64,000 bases of DNA from Martinezella rhizogenes (GTDB taxonomy: Bacteria; Pseudomonadota; Alphaproteobacteria; Rhizobiales; Rhizobiaceae): NCBI RefSeq assembly GCF_000799715.1, contig NZ_JUHG01000015.1:310001-374000 (forward strand), in the 5' to 3' direction. Under the pieces are notes generated by a model. The model made no database searches and had not been told where the DNA came from. It was given only the letters and a program-made list of their open reading frames with translations. The translations under genes were made by a program, and so were the position numbers. Shown here piece after piece: positions 1 to 8,786 of this stretch; the first letter of the stretch is position 1; each line of letters begins with the position of its first letter.

Positions 1-1602
1 CTGGCACAGGCAAATAATGCGACCATGCGCGCCATTCGCGGCGCCGATATCGCCATGATCTTCCAGGAGCCTATGACATCGCTAAACCCGGTTTTCACCG
101 CCGGTGACCAGATCGCCGAAGCAATCCGCGTGCATCAGGGCAAGAGCGCAAGCGAGGCGCGTGCGGAAGCCTTGCGCATGCTGGATCTGGTGCGTATTCC
201 CGAGGCGCGCAACGTGCTCGACCGTTATCCGCATCAGCTTTCGGGTGGAATGCGCCAGCGCGTGATGATCGCAATGGCACTCTCCTGCAAGCCTTCGCTG
301 CTCATCGCCGACGAACCGACGACCGCGCTTGACGTGACCATCCAGGCGCAGATTCTGCAATTGATCCGCATGCTGCAGGACGAGATGAAAATGGGCGTGG
401 TGTTCATCACCCACGACATGGGCGTGGTCGCCGAAGTTGCCGACCGTGTTCTGGTGATGCGCCGCGGCGACAAAGTGGAGGAAGGTTCCTCCGAATCCGT
501 GTTTTCGGCACCGCACCACCCCTATACCCGCGCGCTTCTTTCGGCTGTGCCGCGGCTCGGTGCGATGACAGGGGTGGAACTGCCGCGCAAGTTCGACCTG
601 CTGCGCACGGAAACCGGCGCGCCCGCCGAGGAGGCGCCACCGCAAGATACGGTGAAGCCGGATGCGGCGCCGATCCTGCGCGTGAAGGATCTGGTGACAC
701 GCTTTGATGTGCATGGCGGCTTCTTCAATCGCGTGAGGCGTCGGGTCCATGCGGTCGAACAAGTCAGTTTCGATCTTTATCCTGGAGAAACGCTGTCGCT
801 GGTCGGCGAATCCGGCTGCGGTAAATCCACCACCGGCCGTTCGCTCTTGCGTCTCGTCAACAGCCAGAGCGGCGCGATTGAATTCGATGGCCGCAACATT
901 CTCAACCTGCCGAAGAGCGAATTGCGCGAGCTGCGGCGCAACATCCAGTTCATTTTCCAGGATCCATTCGCCTCGCTCGACCCGCGCGTCACGGTTGGCT
1001 TCTCCATCATGGAACCGCTTCTGGTGCATGGCACGACCAGCGGTTCCAAGGCCCGGGAGCGGGTTGAATGGCTTTTGGAAAAAGTCGGGCTATCGCCCGC
1101 GCATGCCCAGCGCTATCCCCATGAGTTTTCGGGCGGCCAGCGCCAACGCATTGCCATCGCCCGCGCGCTGGCGCTCAATCCCAAAGTGGTGATTGCCGAC
1201 GAGGCGGTCTCGGCGCTGGACGTCTCCATCCAGGCGCAGATCGTCAATCTGATGCTCGACCTCCAGCGCGAGCTCGGTGTCGCCTATCTCTTTATTTCGC
1301 ACGACATGGCGGTCGTCGAGCGCATCAGCCATCGCGTGGCGGTCATGTATCTTGGCCAGATCGTCGAAATCGGTCCGCGGCCCGCGATCTTCGAAAATCC
1401 ACAGCATCCCTATACGCGCAAGCTCATGGCCGCCGTTCCCGTTGCCGATCCGGCCCGCCGCCATCTGCGCCGTGAGCTGATGTCGGAGGAGCTTCCCAGT
1501 CCGCTGCGGGCCCTGGGCGATGAGCCGCGGGTGGAGCCTCTGCAGCCGGTCGGCCCCGGTCATTTCGTCGCCTGCCACCCGATCGGAGCTTTCGGCCAAT
1601 GA
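1..1602 (+). CDS. Peptide ABC transporter, fused double ATP-binding protein (GsiA/DppDF-type), 5' end outside window
   Basis: Energises import of oligopeptides across the inner membrane. The frame is open from base 1, so the true start lies upstream and at least the first Walker A is missing. Two ABC modules are visible. In module 1 the Q-loop region (FQEPMTSLNP), signature (LSGGMRQR) and Walker B (LLIADEPT) remain. Module 2 is complete, with Walker A (GESGCGKST), signature (FSGGQRQR) and Walker B (VVIADEAVSALD). Each module ends in the oligopeptide-transporter C-terminal segment (HPYTRALL, HPYTRKLM). A fused DppD-DppF protein is typical of the GsiA/YejF type. Permease and binding-protein genes follow on the same strand. 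The substrate is inferred from the downstream peptidases. Confidence 0.93.
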   Translation: MAQANNATMRAIRGADIAMIFQEPMTSLNPVFTAGDQIAEAIRVHQGKSASEARAEALRMLDLVRIPEARNVLDRYPHQLSGGMRQRVMIAMALSCKPSLLIADEPTTALDVTIQAQILQLIRMLQDEMKMGVVFITHDMGVVAEVADRVLVMRRGDKVEEGSSESVFSAPHHPYTRALLSAVPRLGAMTGVELPRKFDLLRTETGAPAEEAPPQDTVKPDAAPILRVKDLVTRFDVHGGFFNRVRRRVHAVEQVSFDLYPGETLSLVGESGCGKSTTGRSLLRLVNSQSGAIEFDGRNILNLPKSELRELRRNIQFIFQDPFASLDPRVTVGFSIMEPLLVHGTTSGSKARERVEWLLEKVGLSPAHAQRYPHEFSGGQRQRIAIARALALNPKVVIADEAVSALDVSIQAQIVNLMLDLQRELGVAYLFISHDMAVVERISHRVAVMYLGQIVEIGPRPAIFENPQHPYTRKLMAAVPVADPARRHLRRELMSEELPSPLRALGDEPRVEPLQPVGPGHFVACHPIGAFGQ

Positions 1603-1660
1603 ACCAGTCGATGAAACTGTTCAATCTTCCACTGCCCTCACTAACAACTGGAGTCGTTCG

Positions 1661-3223
1661 ATGAAAAAAGGCTTCCCTAACCTGCGACGTCTGTCGCTCG
1701 CTTCCGGCCTCGTGGCCTTGCTGTCATTCGGTGCTGCCGTACCAGCCCTCGCTGCCGGCGATGTCGTTCTGGCTATCGGCGGCCAGCCCGAGACCCTTGA
1801 TCCCTACAACACCAACACGACGCTGACGACGGCTGTCACCAAGTCGTTCTACCAGGGCCTGTTCGAGTTCGATAAGGACCTGAAGGTGCATCCGGTCCTG
1901 GCTGAACGCTACACCGTTTCCGACGACGGCCTCGTTTACAACTTCAAGCTGCGGGAAGGCGTCAAATTCCACGACGGCACGGATTTCAACGCGGAAGCCG
2001 TCAAGGTGACGCTGGAACGCGTCATGAACCCCGAAAACAAGCTGGCGCGTTTCAATCAGTTCAACCGCATCGACAAGGTAGAGGCGGTCTCGCCCTTTGA
2101 GCTGCGCATCACACTGAAGGAGCCTTTCGGGCCTTTCATAAACTCGCTGGCCCACGCTTCGGCCGCGATCATCTCGCCGGCCGCACTCGCTAAATACGGC
2201 AACAAGGACATCGCATTCCACCCGGTCGGCACTGGCCCCTTCACCTTCGTGGAATGGAAACAAACGGATTTCATCAAAGTCAAGAAATTCGATGGCTATT
2301 GGCAGAAAGGCTATCCCAAGGTCGACAACGTGACCTGGAAGCCAGTGCTCGAGAACAACACGCGTGCAGCCATGCTCCAGACCGGCGAAGCCGATTTCGC
2401 CTATCCCCTGCCTTATGAACAGGTCAACGCACTCAAGGCCAACGACAAGCTGACCGTGACGGTCGGCCCGTCGATTATCGAGCGCTATGTCAGCTTCAAT
2501 ATGCTGCACAAGCCTTTCAACGATATCCGTGTACGCCAGGCGATCAACTACGCCATTAACAAGGAAGCGCTTGCCAAAGTGGCCTTCAATGGCTTTGCGG
2601 AGCCAGCGGAGGGTATCGTGCCGCAGGGCGTGCTCTATGCCCATAAGATGGATCCCTGGCCCTATGATCCGGCCAAAGCACGTGAGCTTTTGAAGGAAGC
2701 CGGCTATCCCGAGGGCTTCGAATCCATACTCTGGAGCGCCTACACCACGACGACCGCGCAAAAAACGATCCAGTTCCTCCAGCAACAGCTGGCGCAGGTC
2801 GGCATCAAGGTGCAGATTCAGGCGCTGGAGCCTGGTCAGCGGACAGAATGGGTCCAGTCCGCGCCGGACCCACAGACTGCCAAGGTGCGCATGTACTATG
2901 CTGGCTGGTCGTCCTCGACGGGCGAGGCCGATTGGGCGCTGCGCCCGCTGCTCGCCACTGAAGCCTTGCCACCGAAGCTCAACAACACGGCCTATTACAG
3001 CAACAAGACCGTCGATGGTTACATCGCCGACGCGCTGAAATCGGTCAAGGATGAGGAGAAGACTGATCTCTACCGCAAGGCGCAGGAAGAAATCATGAAG
3101 GACGCACCTTGGGCGCCACTAGTTGTGGAGAAAAACCTCTATGCCACGACCAAACGCCTTTCCGGCATCTATGTCCAGCCGGACGGCAACATCGAGGCAA
3201 GCGAGATCGCCGCTTCCGAGTAA
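1661..3223 (+). CDS. Peptide ABC transporter substrate-binding protein (family 5, GsiB/DppA-type)
   Basis: Periplasmic solute-binding protein of about 520 residues. It starts with a basic n-region and hydrophobic core ending near ALAAGDVV, a Sec signal peptide with cleavage after about residue 32. The body has the family-5 pattern: GGQPETLDPYNTN, a KFHDGTDFNAEAV segment, and VGTGPFTF. The reading frame extends upstream to 1520 inside the ATPase gene, but only the ATG at 1661 places a signal peptide at the N-terminus. It follows the ATPase gene by about 58 bp and is followed by a strong hairpin. It probably delivers the peptides that the downstream aminopeptidases cleave. Confidence 0.94.
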   Translation: MKKGFPNLRRLSLASGLVALLSFGAAVPALAAGDVVLAIGGQPETLDPYNTNTTLTTAVTKSFYQGLFEFDKDLKVHPVLAERYTVSDDGLVYNFKLREGVKFHDGTDFNAEAVKVTLERVMNPENKLARFNQFNRIDKVEAVSPFELRITLKEPFGPFINSLAHASAAIISPAALAKYGNKDIAFHPVGTGPFTFVEWKQTDFIKVKKFDGYWQKGYPKVDNVTWKPVLENNTRAAMLQTGEADFAYPLPYEQVNALKANDKLTVTVGPSIIERYVSFNMLHKPFNDIRVRQAINYAINKEALAKVAFNGFAEPAEGIVPQGVLYAHKMDPWPYDPAKARELLKEAGYPEGFESILWSAYTTTTAQKTIQFLQQQLAQVGIKVQIQALEPGQRTEWVQSAPDPQTAKVRMYYAGWSSSTGEADWALRPLLATEALPPKLNNTAYYSNKTVDGYIADALKSVKDEEKTDLYRKAQEEIMKDAPWAPLVVEKNLYATTKRLSGIYVQPDGNIEASEIAASE

Positions 3224-3237
3224 ACGGTCATCCTACT

Positions 3238-3273
3238 GCCCGGCGCGCATCGACTGGATGATGCGCGCCGGGC
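3238..3273 (+). terminator. Intercistronic hairpin between binding-protein and permease genes
   Basis: A perfect 14-bp GC-rich inverted repeat (3238-3251 with 3260-3273, 8-base loop) begins 14 bases after the binding-protein stop codon. It lacks a long T run. It therefore looks more like an RNA-stabilising or partial-termination hairpin that would make binding protein in excess of permease than like a full terminator. That role is inferred. Confidence 0.6.
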
Positions 3274-3309
3274 TTCTGTCCACTCATTGTACAGTTCGGT
3301 TGTTGGTCC

Positions 3310-4230
3310 ATGCTATACTATTTTCTGAAACGGCTGACCGGTTTGCTTCCCACATTGTTGATCGTTTCGGTGCTCGTATTCCTTTTCGTGCACATGCTGC
3401 CGGGCGATCCGGCGCGGCTTGCGGCGGGACAGGATGCCGACGAACAGACCGTGGCGCTGGTACGCAGCGAATTGGGGCTGGACCGGCCGCTGCCCGAACA
3501 GTTCGCCACCTATTTCGGCCATGTGTTGCAGGGCGATTTCGGCCATTCGATACGCACGCGCCGTCCGGTCTCCACCGAGATCGCCGAGCGTTTCATGCCA
3601 ACGCTGCTGCTCACTTTGACCAGCATGATCTGGGCCGTAACCTTCGGCATGGGCATCGGCATTATGTCAGCCGTCTACCGTAATCAATGGCCGGACCGCA
3701 TCGGCATGACGCTGGCGGTATCGGGAATTTCCTTTCCAGCCTTTGCGCTGGGAATGCTCCTGATGCAGATTTTCTCTGTGCAACTCGGCTGGCTGCCCAC
3801 GGTCGGCGCCGATAGCTGGAAAAATTACATCCTGCCATCACTGACGCTTGGCGCGGCGGTGGCCGCCGTCATGGCGCGCTTCACGCGAGCCTCCTTCGTC
3901 GACGTGATTCAGGAAGACTTCGTGCGCACCGCGCGGGCGAAAGGTTTGAACGAGCGTGTAGTCATCGCCAAGCATTGCCTGCGCAATGCGCTGATTCCGG
4001 TCGTCACCATGATGGGCCTGCAATTTGGCTTCCTGCTCGGCGGTTCGATCGTTGTCGAGGCTGTCTTCAACTGGCCGGGGCTCGGACGCCTTCTGGTCGA
4101 TGCCGTCAATCAGCGTGACTATCCCGTGATCCAGGCACTGGTACTCCTGTTTTCGCTGGAATTCATCCTGATCAACCTCATTGTGGATGTGCTTTACGGC
4201 CTCATCAACCCCACCATCCGCTATAAGTGA
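3310..4230 (+). CDS. Peptide ABC transporter permease (GsiC/DppB-type)
   Basis: Inner-membrane permease of 306 residues. The N-terminus (MLYYFLKRLTGLLPTLLIVS) is the typical first helix of DppB/OppB proteins, followed by a periplasmic loop with MLPGDPARLAAG. The EAA coupling region is present (RTARAKGLNERVVIAKHCLRNALIP), and the C-terminus ends in the usual NPTIRYK. Length and helix pattern match BPD_transp_1 permeases. It lies between the binding-protein gene and the second permease, with a 4-bp gap to the latter. Confidence 0.94.
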   Translation: MLYYFLKRLTGLLPTLLIVSVLVFLFVHMLPGDPARLAAGQDADEQTVALVRSELGLDRPLPEQFATYFGHVLQGDFGHSIRTRRPVSTEIAERFMPTLLLTLTSMIWAVTFGMGIGIMSAVYRNQWPDRIGMTLAVSGISFPAFALGMLLMQIFSVQLGWLPTVGADSWKNYILPSLTLGAAVAAVMARFTRASFVDVIQEDFVRTARAKGLNERVVIAKHCLRNALIPVVTMMGLQFGFLLGGSIVVEAVFNWPGLGRLLVDAVNQRDYPVIQALVLLFSLEFILINLIVDVLYGLINPTIRYK

Positions 4231-4234
4231 GCCA

Positions 4235-5131
4235 ATGATGACGCAAACCATTTCACTCGACCCCGGCACCGCAACCGCAACCGTGCGCACGCCCTGGAGC
4301 GAATTCTGGCGCAAGTTCCACAAGCAGCCGGTGGCGCTCGGGGCGCTCGTCTTCTTGGCACTGCTGGTTTTGGTCGCGGTGCTCGCGCCGGTAATTACGC
4401 CCTATGACGCGGAGAATTATTTCGATTACGACCAGATCAATGCCGGACCCTCATGGTCGCATTGGCTCGGAGTCGATCCCCTCGGACGCGACATCTTCAG
4501 CCGCATCCTGGTCGGGGCGCGCATTTCGCTGGCAACCGGCCTGTTGTCGGTGGCGCTCGGCGGGTTGGTAGGCACCACACTCGGATTGCTCGCCGGCTAT
4601 TATGAGGGCTGGTGGGATCGTCTCGTAATGCGGATCTCCGACGTGCTGTTCGCCTTTCCCGGCATTCTACTGGCGATTGGTGTCGTTGCCATTCTCGGAA
4701 GTTCCATGATCAATGTGGTGATCGCCGTGTCGGTATTCTCGGTGCCGGCCTTCGCCCGCCTCGTGCGCGGCAATACACTGGTGCTCAAGCACATGACCTA
4801 TATCGAGGCGGTCAAGAGCATCGGCGCATCGGACTGGACCATTCTCGTGCGCCACATCCTGCCCGGAACGATCTCCTCCATCGTCGTCTATTTCACGATG
4901 CGGCTCGGCACCTCCATCATCACCGCCGCCAGCCTGTCCTTCCTCGGCATGGGCGCACAACCACCAACGCCGGAATGGGGCGCCATGCTCAATGATGCCC
5001 GCGCCGACATGGTCAATGCACCCCATGTGGCGCTGTTTCCCAGCCTCGCAATTTTCTTCACGGTGTTGGCTTTCAACCTGCTCGGAGACGGGCTGCGCGA
5101 TGCGCTTGATCCCAAGATCGACCGTACATAG
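4235..5131 (+). CDS. Peptide ABC transporter permease (GsiD/DppC-type)
   Basis: Second inner-membrane permease, about 298 residues. It has a cytoplasmic N-terminal tail, a first helix (ALGALVFLALLVLVAVLAPV), the DppC-type loop HWLGVDPLGRDIFSRILVGA, and the EAA-loop segment (AVKSIGASDWTILVRHILPG). The frame runs back to 4181, but that part overlaps the upstream permease. The ATG at 4235, four bases after that gene's stop, gives the normal length. The next gene starts 6 bp downstream, so the operon continues into the peptidases. Confidence 0.94.
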   Translation: MMTQTISLDPGTATATVRTPWSEFWRKFHKQPVALGALVFLALLVLVAVLAPVITPYDAENYFDYDQINAGPSWSHWLGVDPLGRDIFSRILVGARISLATGLLSVALGGLVGTTLGLLAGYYEGWWDRLVMRISDVLFAFPGILLAIGVVAILGSSMINVVIAVSVFSVPAFARLVRGNTLVLKHMTYIEAVKSIGASDWTILVRHILPGTISSIVVYFTMRLGTSIITAASLSFLGMGAQPPTPEWGAMLNDARADMVNAPHVALFPSLAIFFTVLAFNLLGDGLRDALDPKIDRT

Positions 5132-5137
5132 GAGACC

Positions 5138-6223
5138 ATGTTGAAAGGCCCCACCGTTACGCCACCACATATTGGCGGGCTGGCCGCTGGCCCGCGCAAT
5201 GCTATCACCGATGTGGCGGGCATCAATGTCGGTCATACGACGCTGGCCGACGGCCCAATCCAGACCGGCGTAACCGTGGTGCGCCCGCATCCAGGTGACA
5301 TTTATCGCGATCGGGTTCCAGCCGCGGCCACAATATTGAACGGTTTTGGAAAGAGCATTGGCCTCATGCAGGTGGCGGAGCTCGGCGTTCTGGAAACACC
5401 CATCGCCCTTACCAACACCTTTTGCGTCGCGAGCGTGGCACGGGCACAGATCCGTCAATGCATGGCGGCCAATCCGCAATGCGGGCGAAAGTTGCCAACC
5501 GTCAATCCGCTCGTCTTCGAATGCAATGACGGCTATCTGAACGATATTCAGGCGATGGCCGTTACCGAGGAGCACTATCTCAACGCCTGCGCCACCGCAG
5601 GCTCCGCCTTCGCGGAAGGCTCCGTAGGTGCTGGACGCGGCATGTCGAGCTTCGGTCTCAAGGGCGGTATCGGCAGCGCATCGCGTCACGCGCCGATTGC
5701 GAATGGTTCGACGTACACCGTCGGTACGCTGCTTCTGTCGAACTTCGGAAGACCATCACAGTTGACCCTCGCTGGCCAAGCAATCGGTCCGGTCCTCACT
5801 GATAGGTTGGCAACCGCTCCGGCGAATGACGCCGGCGAACCGGAAAAGGGCTCCATCATCCTTATCATCGCGACCGATGCGCCGCTCGATGCGCGTCAGC
5901 TGCGCCGCCTTTCGCTGCGCGCCGGCGCGGGGTTGGCGCGCACAGGATCGGTATTCGGCCATGGCAGTGGCGATATCGCGCTTGCCTTCTCGACCGCCTA
6001 TACGTTGCCGCAGGATCCAGTGCATTCCATGCCGAATGTCGCAATGCTGCACGACGCGCTGCTCGACCCGCTGTTTCAGGCAGTGGCCGACAGCGTTGAA
6101 CAGGCGATCATCCATTCGTTGTGGCACGCCGAAACGGTGATCGGACGTAACGGACACCAACGGCAGGCGTTTCTCGATCTGATGTCCGACCACATCACTA
6201 CTTTCCCGGAGCAACCACAGTGA
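5138..6223 (+). CDS. P1/S58-family aminopeptidase (DmpA/BapA-type, N-terminal nucleophile)
   Basis: Cytoplasmic aminopeptidase of 361 residues related to DmpA of Ochrobactrum anthropi and beta-peptidyl aminopeptidases. The N-terminus (GPRNAITDVAGINVGHTTL) and the NTFCVAS and GRGMSSFGLKGGIG segments are family hallmarks. A Gly238-Ser239 pair in EKGSIILIIATDAPL fits the autoproteolytic site. Ser239 would become the new N-terminal nucleophile of a beta chain of about 123 residues, close to the 126-residue beta chain of DmpA. DmpA hydrolyses N-terminal D- and L-residues from peptides. It sits after the permeases and overlaps the next gene by 4 bp, so it is probably co-translated with it. Confidence 0.9.
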   Translation: MLKGPTVTPPHIGGLAAGPRNAITDVAGINVGHTTLADGPIQTGVTVVRPHPGDIYRDRVPAAATILNGFGKSIGLMQVAELGVLETPIALTNTFCVASVARAQIRQCMAANPQCGRKLPTVNPLVFECNDGYLNDIQAMAVTEEHYLNACATAGSAFAEGSVGAGRGMSSFGLKGGIGSASRHAPIANGSTYTVGTLLLSNFGRPSQLTLAGQAIGPVLTDRLATAPANDAGEPEKGSIILIIATDAPLDARQLRRLSLRAGAGLARTGSVFGHGSGDIALAFSTAYTLPQDPVHSMPNVAMLHDALLDPLFQAVADSVEQAIIHSLWHAETVIGRNGHQRQAFLDLMSDHITTFPEQPQ

Positions 6224-7038
6224 AAATTCTCATCTCCGTCGATATAGAAGGCGTTGCCGGCGTCTATCACACCGAACAGACCCGGCCCGGCCATGGTGAA
6301 TATGAGCGCGCGCGCCTTTTGATGACGCAGGAAGCCAACGCCGCCATCGCCGGTGCCTTCGACGCGGGCGCGAAGGAAGTTCTGGTCAATGACTCCCATG
6401 CCGGCTTCCGCAATATGCATGCTGATCTGCTCGATCCGCGCGCCCTGGTGGTGCAGGGAAAGCCGCGTTATCTCAGCATGATGGCCGGCGTCGAACAGGG
6501 CGTAAGCGCCGTCTGCCTGATCGGGTACCATTCGCGGGCGCATGGTCGCGGCATTCTCGCCCATACCATCAACAGCTTCGCCTTTGCCCGTATCGAATTC
6601 AACGGGATGGAGCTCGGCGAAGCGGGCATTTACGGGGCTCTGGCCGGCGAATACGGCGTTCCCATCATCCTGGCCAGCGGCGACGACGTGTTCATTGCCG
6701 AAAACCGTGATCTCTTCCCACGCACCGTCTTCGTGGAAACGAAACGCGCCTATGGCTGCAACAGCGGAACGAGCTTGTCTCCGGTGCACGCGTGCAACGC
6801 AATCCGGAACGGAATGAAAGAGGCGCTCAACCGGCCGGAAGCAGCGCAGCCATTCAATCTGCCGGGTCCCATCGAGGTGTATATCCGGGTTCAGACGCCG
6901 GCATTGGCAGATCTGTTTTGCCAATGGCCCGATCTCGAGCGGTTTTCTGGCGACGAGATCGGCTTTCACACCCCGACGGTCGAGGCGGCGGTACGCATCA
7001 TCAACTGCCTCTCCGCAATGTCCGCCCTGCTACGATAG
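6220..7038 (+). CDS. M55-family zinc D-aminopeptidase (DppA-like)
   Basis: Zinc-dependent D-aminopeptidase of 272 residues. It begins with GTG at 6220, overlapping the previous stop (GTGA). Metal-ligand positions match Bacillus subtilis DppA almost residue for residue: Asp8 and Glu10 in SVDIEGVAG, His60 in VNDSHAG, His104 in GYHSRAHG, and Glu134 in NGMELGEAG. DppA removes D-Ala from D-Ala-D-Ala and D-Ala-Gly-Gly. With the S58 enzyme upstream, the pair would reduce D-residue peptides, for example from murein, to free D-amino acids. The GTG start and overlap suggest translational coupling. Confidence 0.92.
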   Translation: MKILISVDIEGVAGVYHTEQTRPGHGEYERARLLMTQEANAAIAGAFDAGAKEVLVNDSHAGFRNMHADLLDPRALVVQGKPRYLSMMAGVEQGVSAVCLIGYHSRAHGRGILAHTINSFAFARIEFNGMELGEAGIYGALAGEYGVPIILASGDDVFIAENRDLFPRTVFVETKRAYGCNSGTSLSPVHACNAIRNGMKEALNRPEAAQPFNLPGPIEVYIRVQTPALADLFCQWPDLERFSGDEIGFHTPTVEAAVRIINCLSAMSALLR

Positions 7039-7112
7039 CCCTGCAACAGGGCGCCTCCCCTCGCACAGCCTCCCGTAAAATTTCATCTCACCAACGAAAA
7101 GAAAGTCTTTCC

Positions 7113-7979
7113 ATGGCAGACATATCCCCGTCCCGCATTGTCTACGTCAATGGCGCATTCGTTCCCATCGAGACAGCATCCATTCCCGTGATGGATCGGG
7201 GGTTCCTGTTTGGTGACGGCATCTATGAGGTGACGGCGCTGATCGAAGGCCGCCTGGCCGACAATGAGGCGCATCTGCGGCGGCTCGACCGATCCCTGCG
7301 CGAGATCGAAATCCCCAATCCGCATTCACAGGAGAAATGGACGGCCATCCAGCACGAACTGGTGACGCGCAATGGCCTGACCGAGGGTCTCATCTATATC
7401 GAGGTGACACGCGGCGTCTCCGAGCGCGATTTCCTCAGCCCCGCCGATCTGAAGCCGACTGTGGTGATGTTTACACAGGCGAAGCCCGTGCGGACCAATG
7501 CAGCCCTCTCCAAAGGTGCTGAGGTGATCACCGTGCCCGACCTTCGCTGGGCAAGGCGCGATATCAAATCGACCTCGCTGCTAGCGCAGGTGTGGGCCAA
7601 GCGGGCAGCGGCCGCAGCCGGCGCCAATGAGGCCTGGATGGTCGAGGACGGCATCGTCACCGAGGGAGCATCATCGACAGCCTTCATCGTTACGCAAGCT
7701 GGCGAAATCGTCTCGCGTCCACTCTCCTATGCGGTTTTGCCGGGTGTGACACGCCATGCCATCCTGCGCCTTATCGAGGAAACGAACCTGACATTCGTCG
7801 AACGCACCTTCATGGTGGAAGAAGCGCTACAGGCGCGCGAGGCCTTCTTTACCAGCGCCTCCACCATCGTCATGCCAGTGGTCTCCATCGACGGTCAGCG
7901 CATCGGCGATGGCAAGCCCGGACCGCTGGCCATGCAATTGCGCGAACTCTATATCGAAACTGTGCTCGGAACCCGTTGA
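7113..7979 (+). CDS. D-amino-acid aminotransferase (fold-type IV PLP enzyme)
   Basis: About 288 residues, with the class IV aminotransferase pattern: N-terminal strand YVNGAFVPIETASIPVMDRG, FGDGIYEV, the probable PLP lysine in RDIKSTSLL, and the cofactor-binding stretch EGASSTAFIV. It converts D-amino acids (typically D-Ala) to 2-oxo acids. The frame extends upstream to 6792 over the M55 gene, but the ATG at 7113 gives the normal family length. A small inverted repeat (7038-7052) lies in the 74-bp gap before it. It closes the operon: import, peptide cleavage, then transamination. Confidence 0.92.
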   Translation: MADISPSRIVYVNGAFVPIETASIPVMDRGFLFGDGIYEVTALIEGRLADNEAHLRRLDRSLREIEIPNPHSQEKWTAIQHELVTRNGLTEGLIYIEVTRGVSERDFLSPADLKPTVVMFTQAKPVRTNAALSKGAEVITVPDLRWARRDIKSTSLLAQVWAKRAAAAAGANEAWMVEDGIVTEGASSTAFIVTQAGEIVSRPLSYAVLPGVTRHAILRLIEETNLTFVERTFMVEEALQAREAFFTSASTIVMPVVSIDGQRIGDGKPGPLAMQLRELYIETVLGTR

Positions 7980-8159
7980 TCGTTTTTTCCCCTGGCACCG
8001 CAGAACCTGTCTCGCGGCACTCTCAAGCATTATACGAGCCGACAAGCCGCATAGGAGGGCGTTGGTGCACCGGTCAGCGACGGGTCATCATTCGGTCTTT
8101 GATAGGCCGCTTATTTGGTTGCTTCCGCCGATGCCTTGCAACGAACGGATTTCGGGCGT

Positions 8160-8786
8160 CCGCATGGGGCCACTCGACGTGGCCAAGCCGTGGCAAATGT
8201 CGGGCGTGACCGGCGTCAGCCGCTTTCTGCATCGTGTCTGGCGCAGGTCACCGATGACGCGGATGGCCTCAGCGAACAAGTCTGCGACATCCCGCCGCCA
8301 AGCGACATCGCGCGCCTGATGCACAAGACCATCCGCGCGGTCGGTGAGGATATCGAGGCGATGCGGTTCAACACGGCGATCTCCAAGCTCATGGAGATGT
8401 CGAGCGCCCTTATTGCACTGGAGCAGAGACCGCGTGCAGTGGTGGAGACCTTTGTGCTGCTGCTCGCTCCCTTCGCACCCCATATCTGCGAGGAGTTATG
8501 GCGCATGCTGGGTCACGAGACCTCGCTTGCCTATGCACCCTGGCCTTCATTCGATGCGGCATTGGCTGAGGATGAGCGTCGCGAATATGTGGTGCAAATC
8601 AATGGCAAGCTGCGTCACAAAGTGTTCGCTGCTACGGGTCTTTCTGCCGACGCTCTTCTGCGTGCGATCAAGGATGATCCGCGCGTGGGCGAACTGCTTG
8701 AGGGCAAGCAGATTATAAGAGAGATCGCGGTACTGGACCGGCTTGTTAATTTTGTCATGAGCGATCGATTGTCGCAAAATTCCTGA
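8160..8786 (+). pseudogene. leuS: Leucyl-tRNA synthetase 3' fragment, frameshifted
   Basis: Remnant of the C-terminal third of a leucyl-tRNA synthetase gene. Homology starts abruptly near 8160 (MGPLDVAKPWQMSGVTGV, then RFLHRVWR) and moves to another frame near 8250. It continues as VTDDADGLSEQ, then MHKTIRAVGEDIEAMRFNTA (anticodon-binding domain), APFAPHICEELW, and the C-terminal domain ending GKQIIREIAVLDRLVNFV. The last residues before the stop (after 8757) are not LeuRS-like. The catalytic domain is absent, so this cannot be a working synthetase. The GPLDVAKPW region resembles the Bacillus/actinobacterial type more than the usual proteobacterial type, which suggests a second, acquired leuS. 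That comparison is from memory. Confidence 0.8.

Noticed and set aside
82..1029. Long antisense frame over the first ATPase gene
   Set aside because: Shadow of a GC-rich coding region; no family resemblance, and the opposite strand encodes clear ABC motifs.
1724..2785. 353-codon antisense frame over the peptide-binding protein
   Set aside because: Shadow frame; the sense strand has a signal peptide and family-5 motifs.
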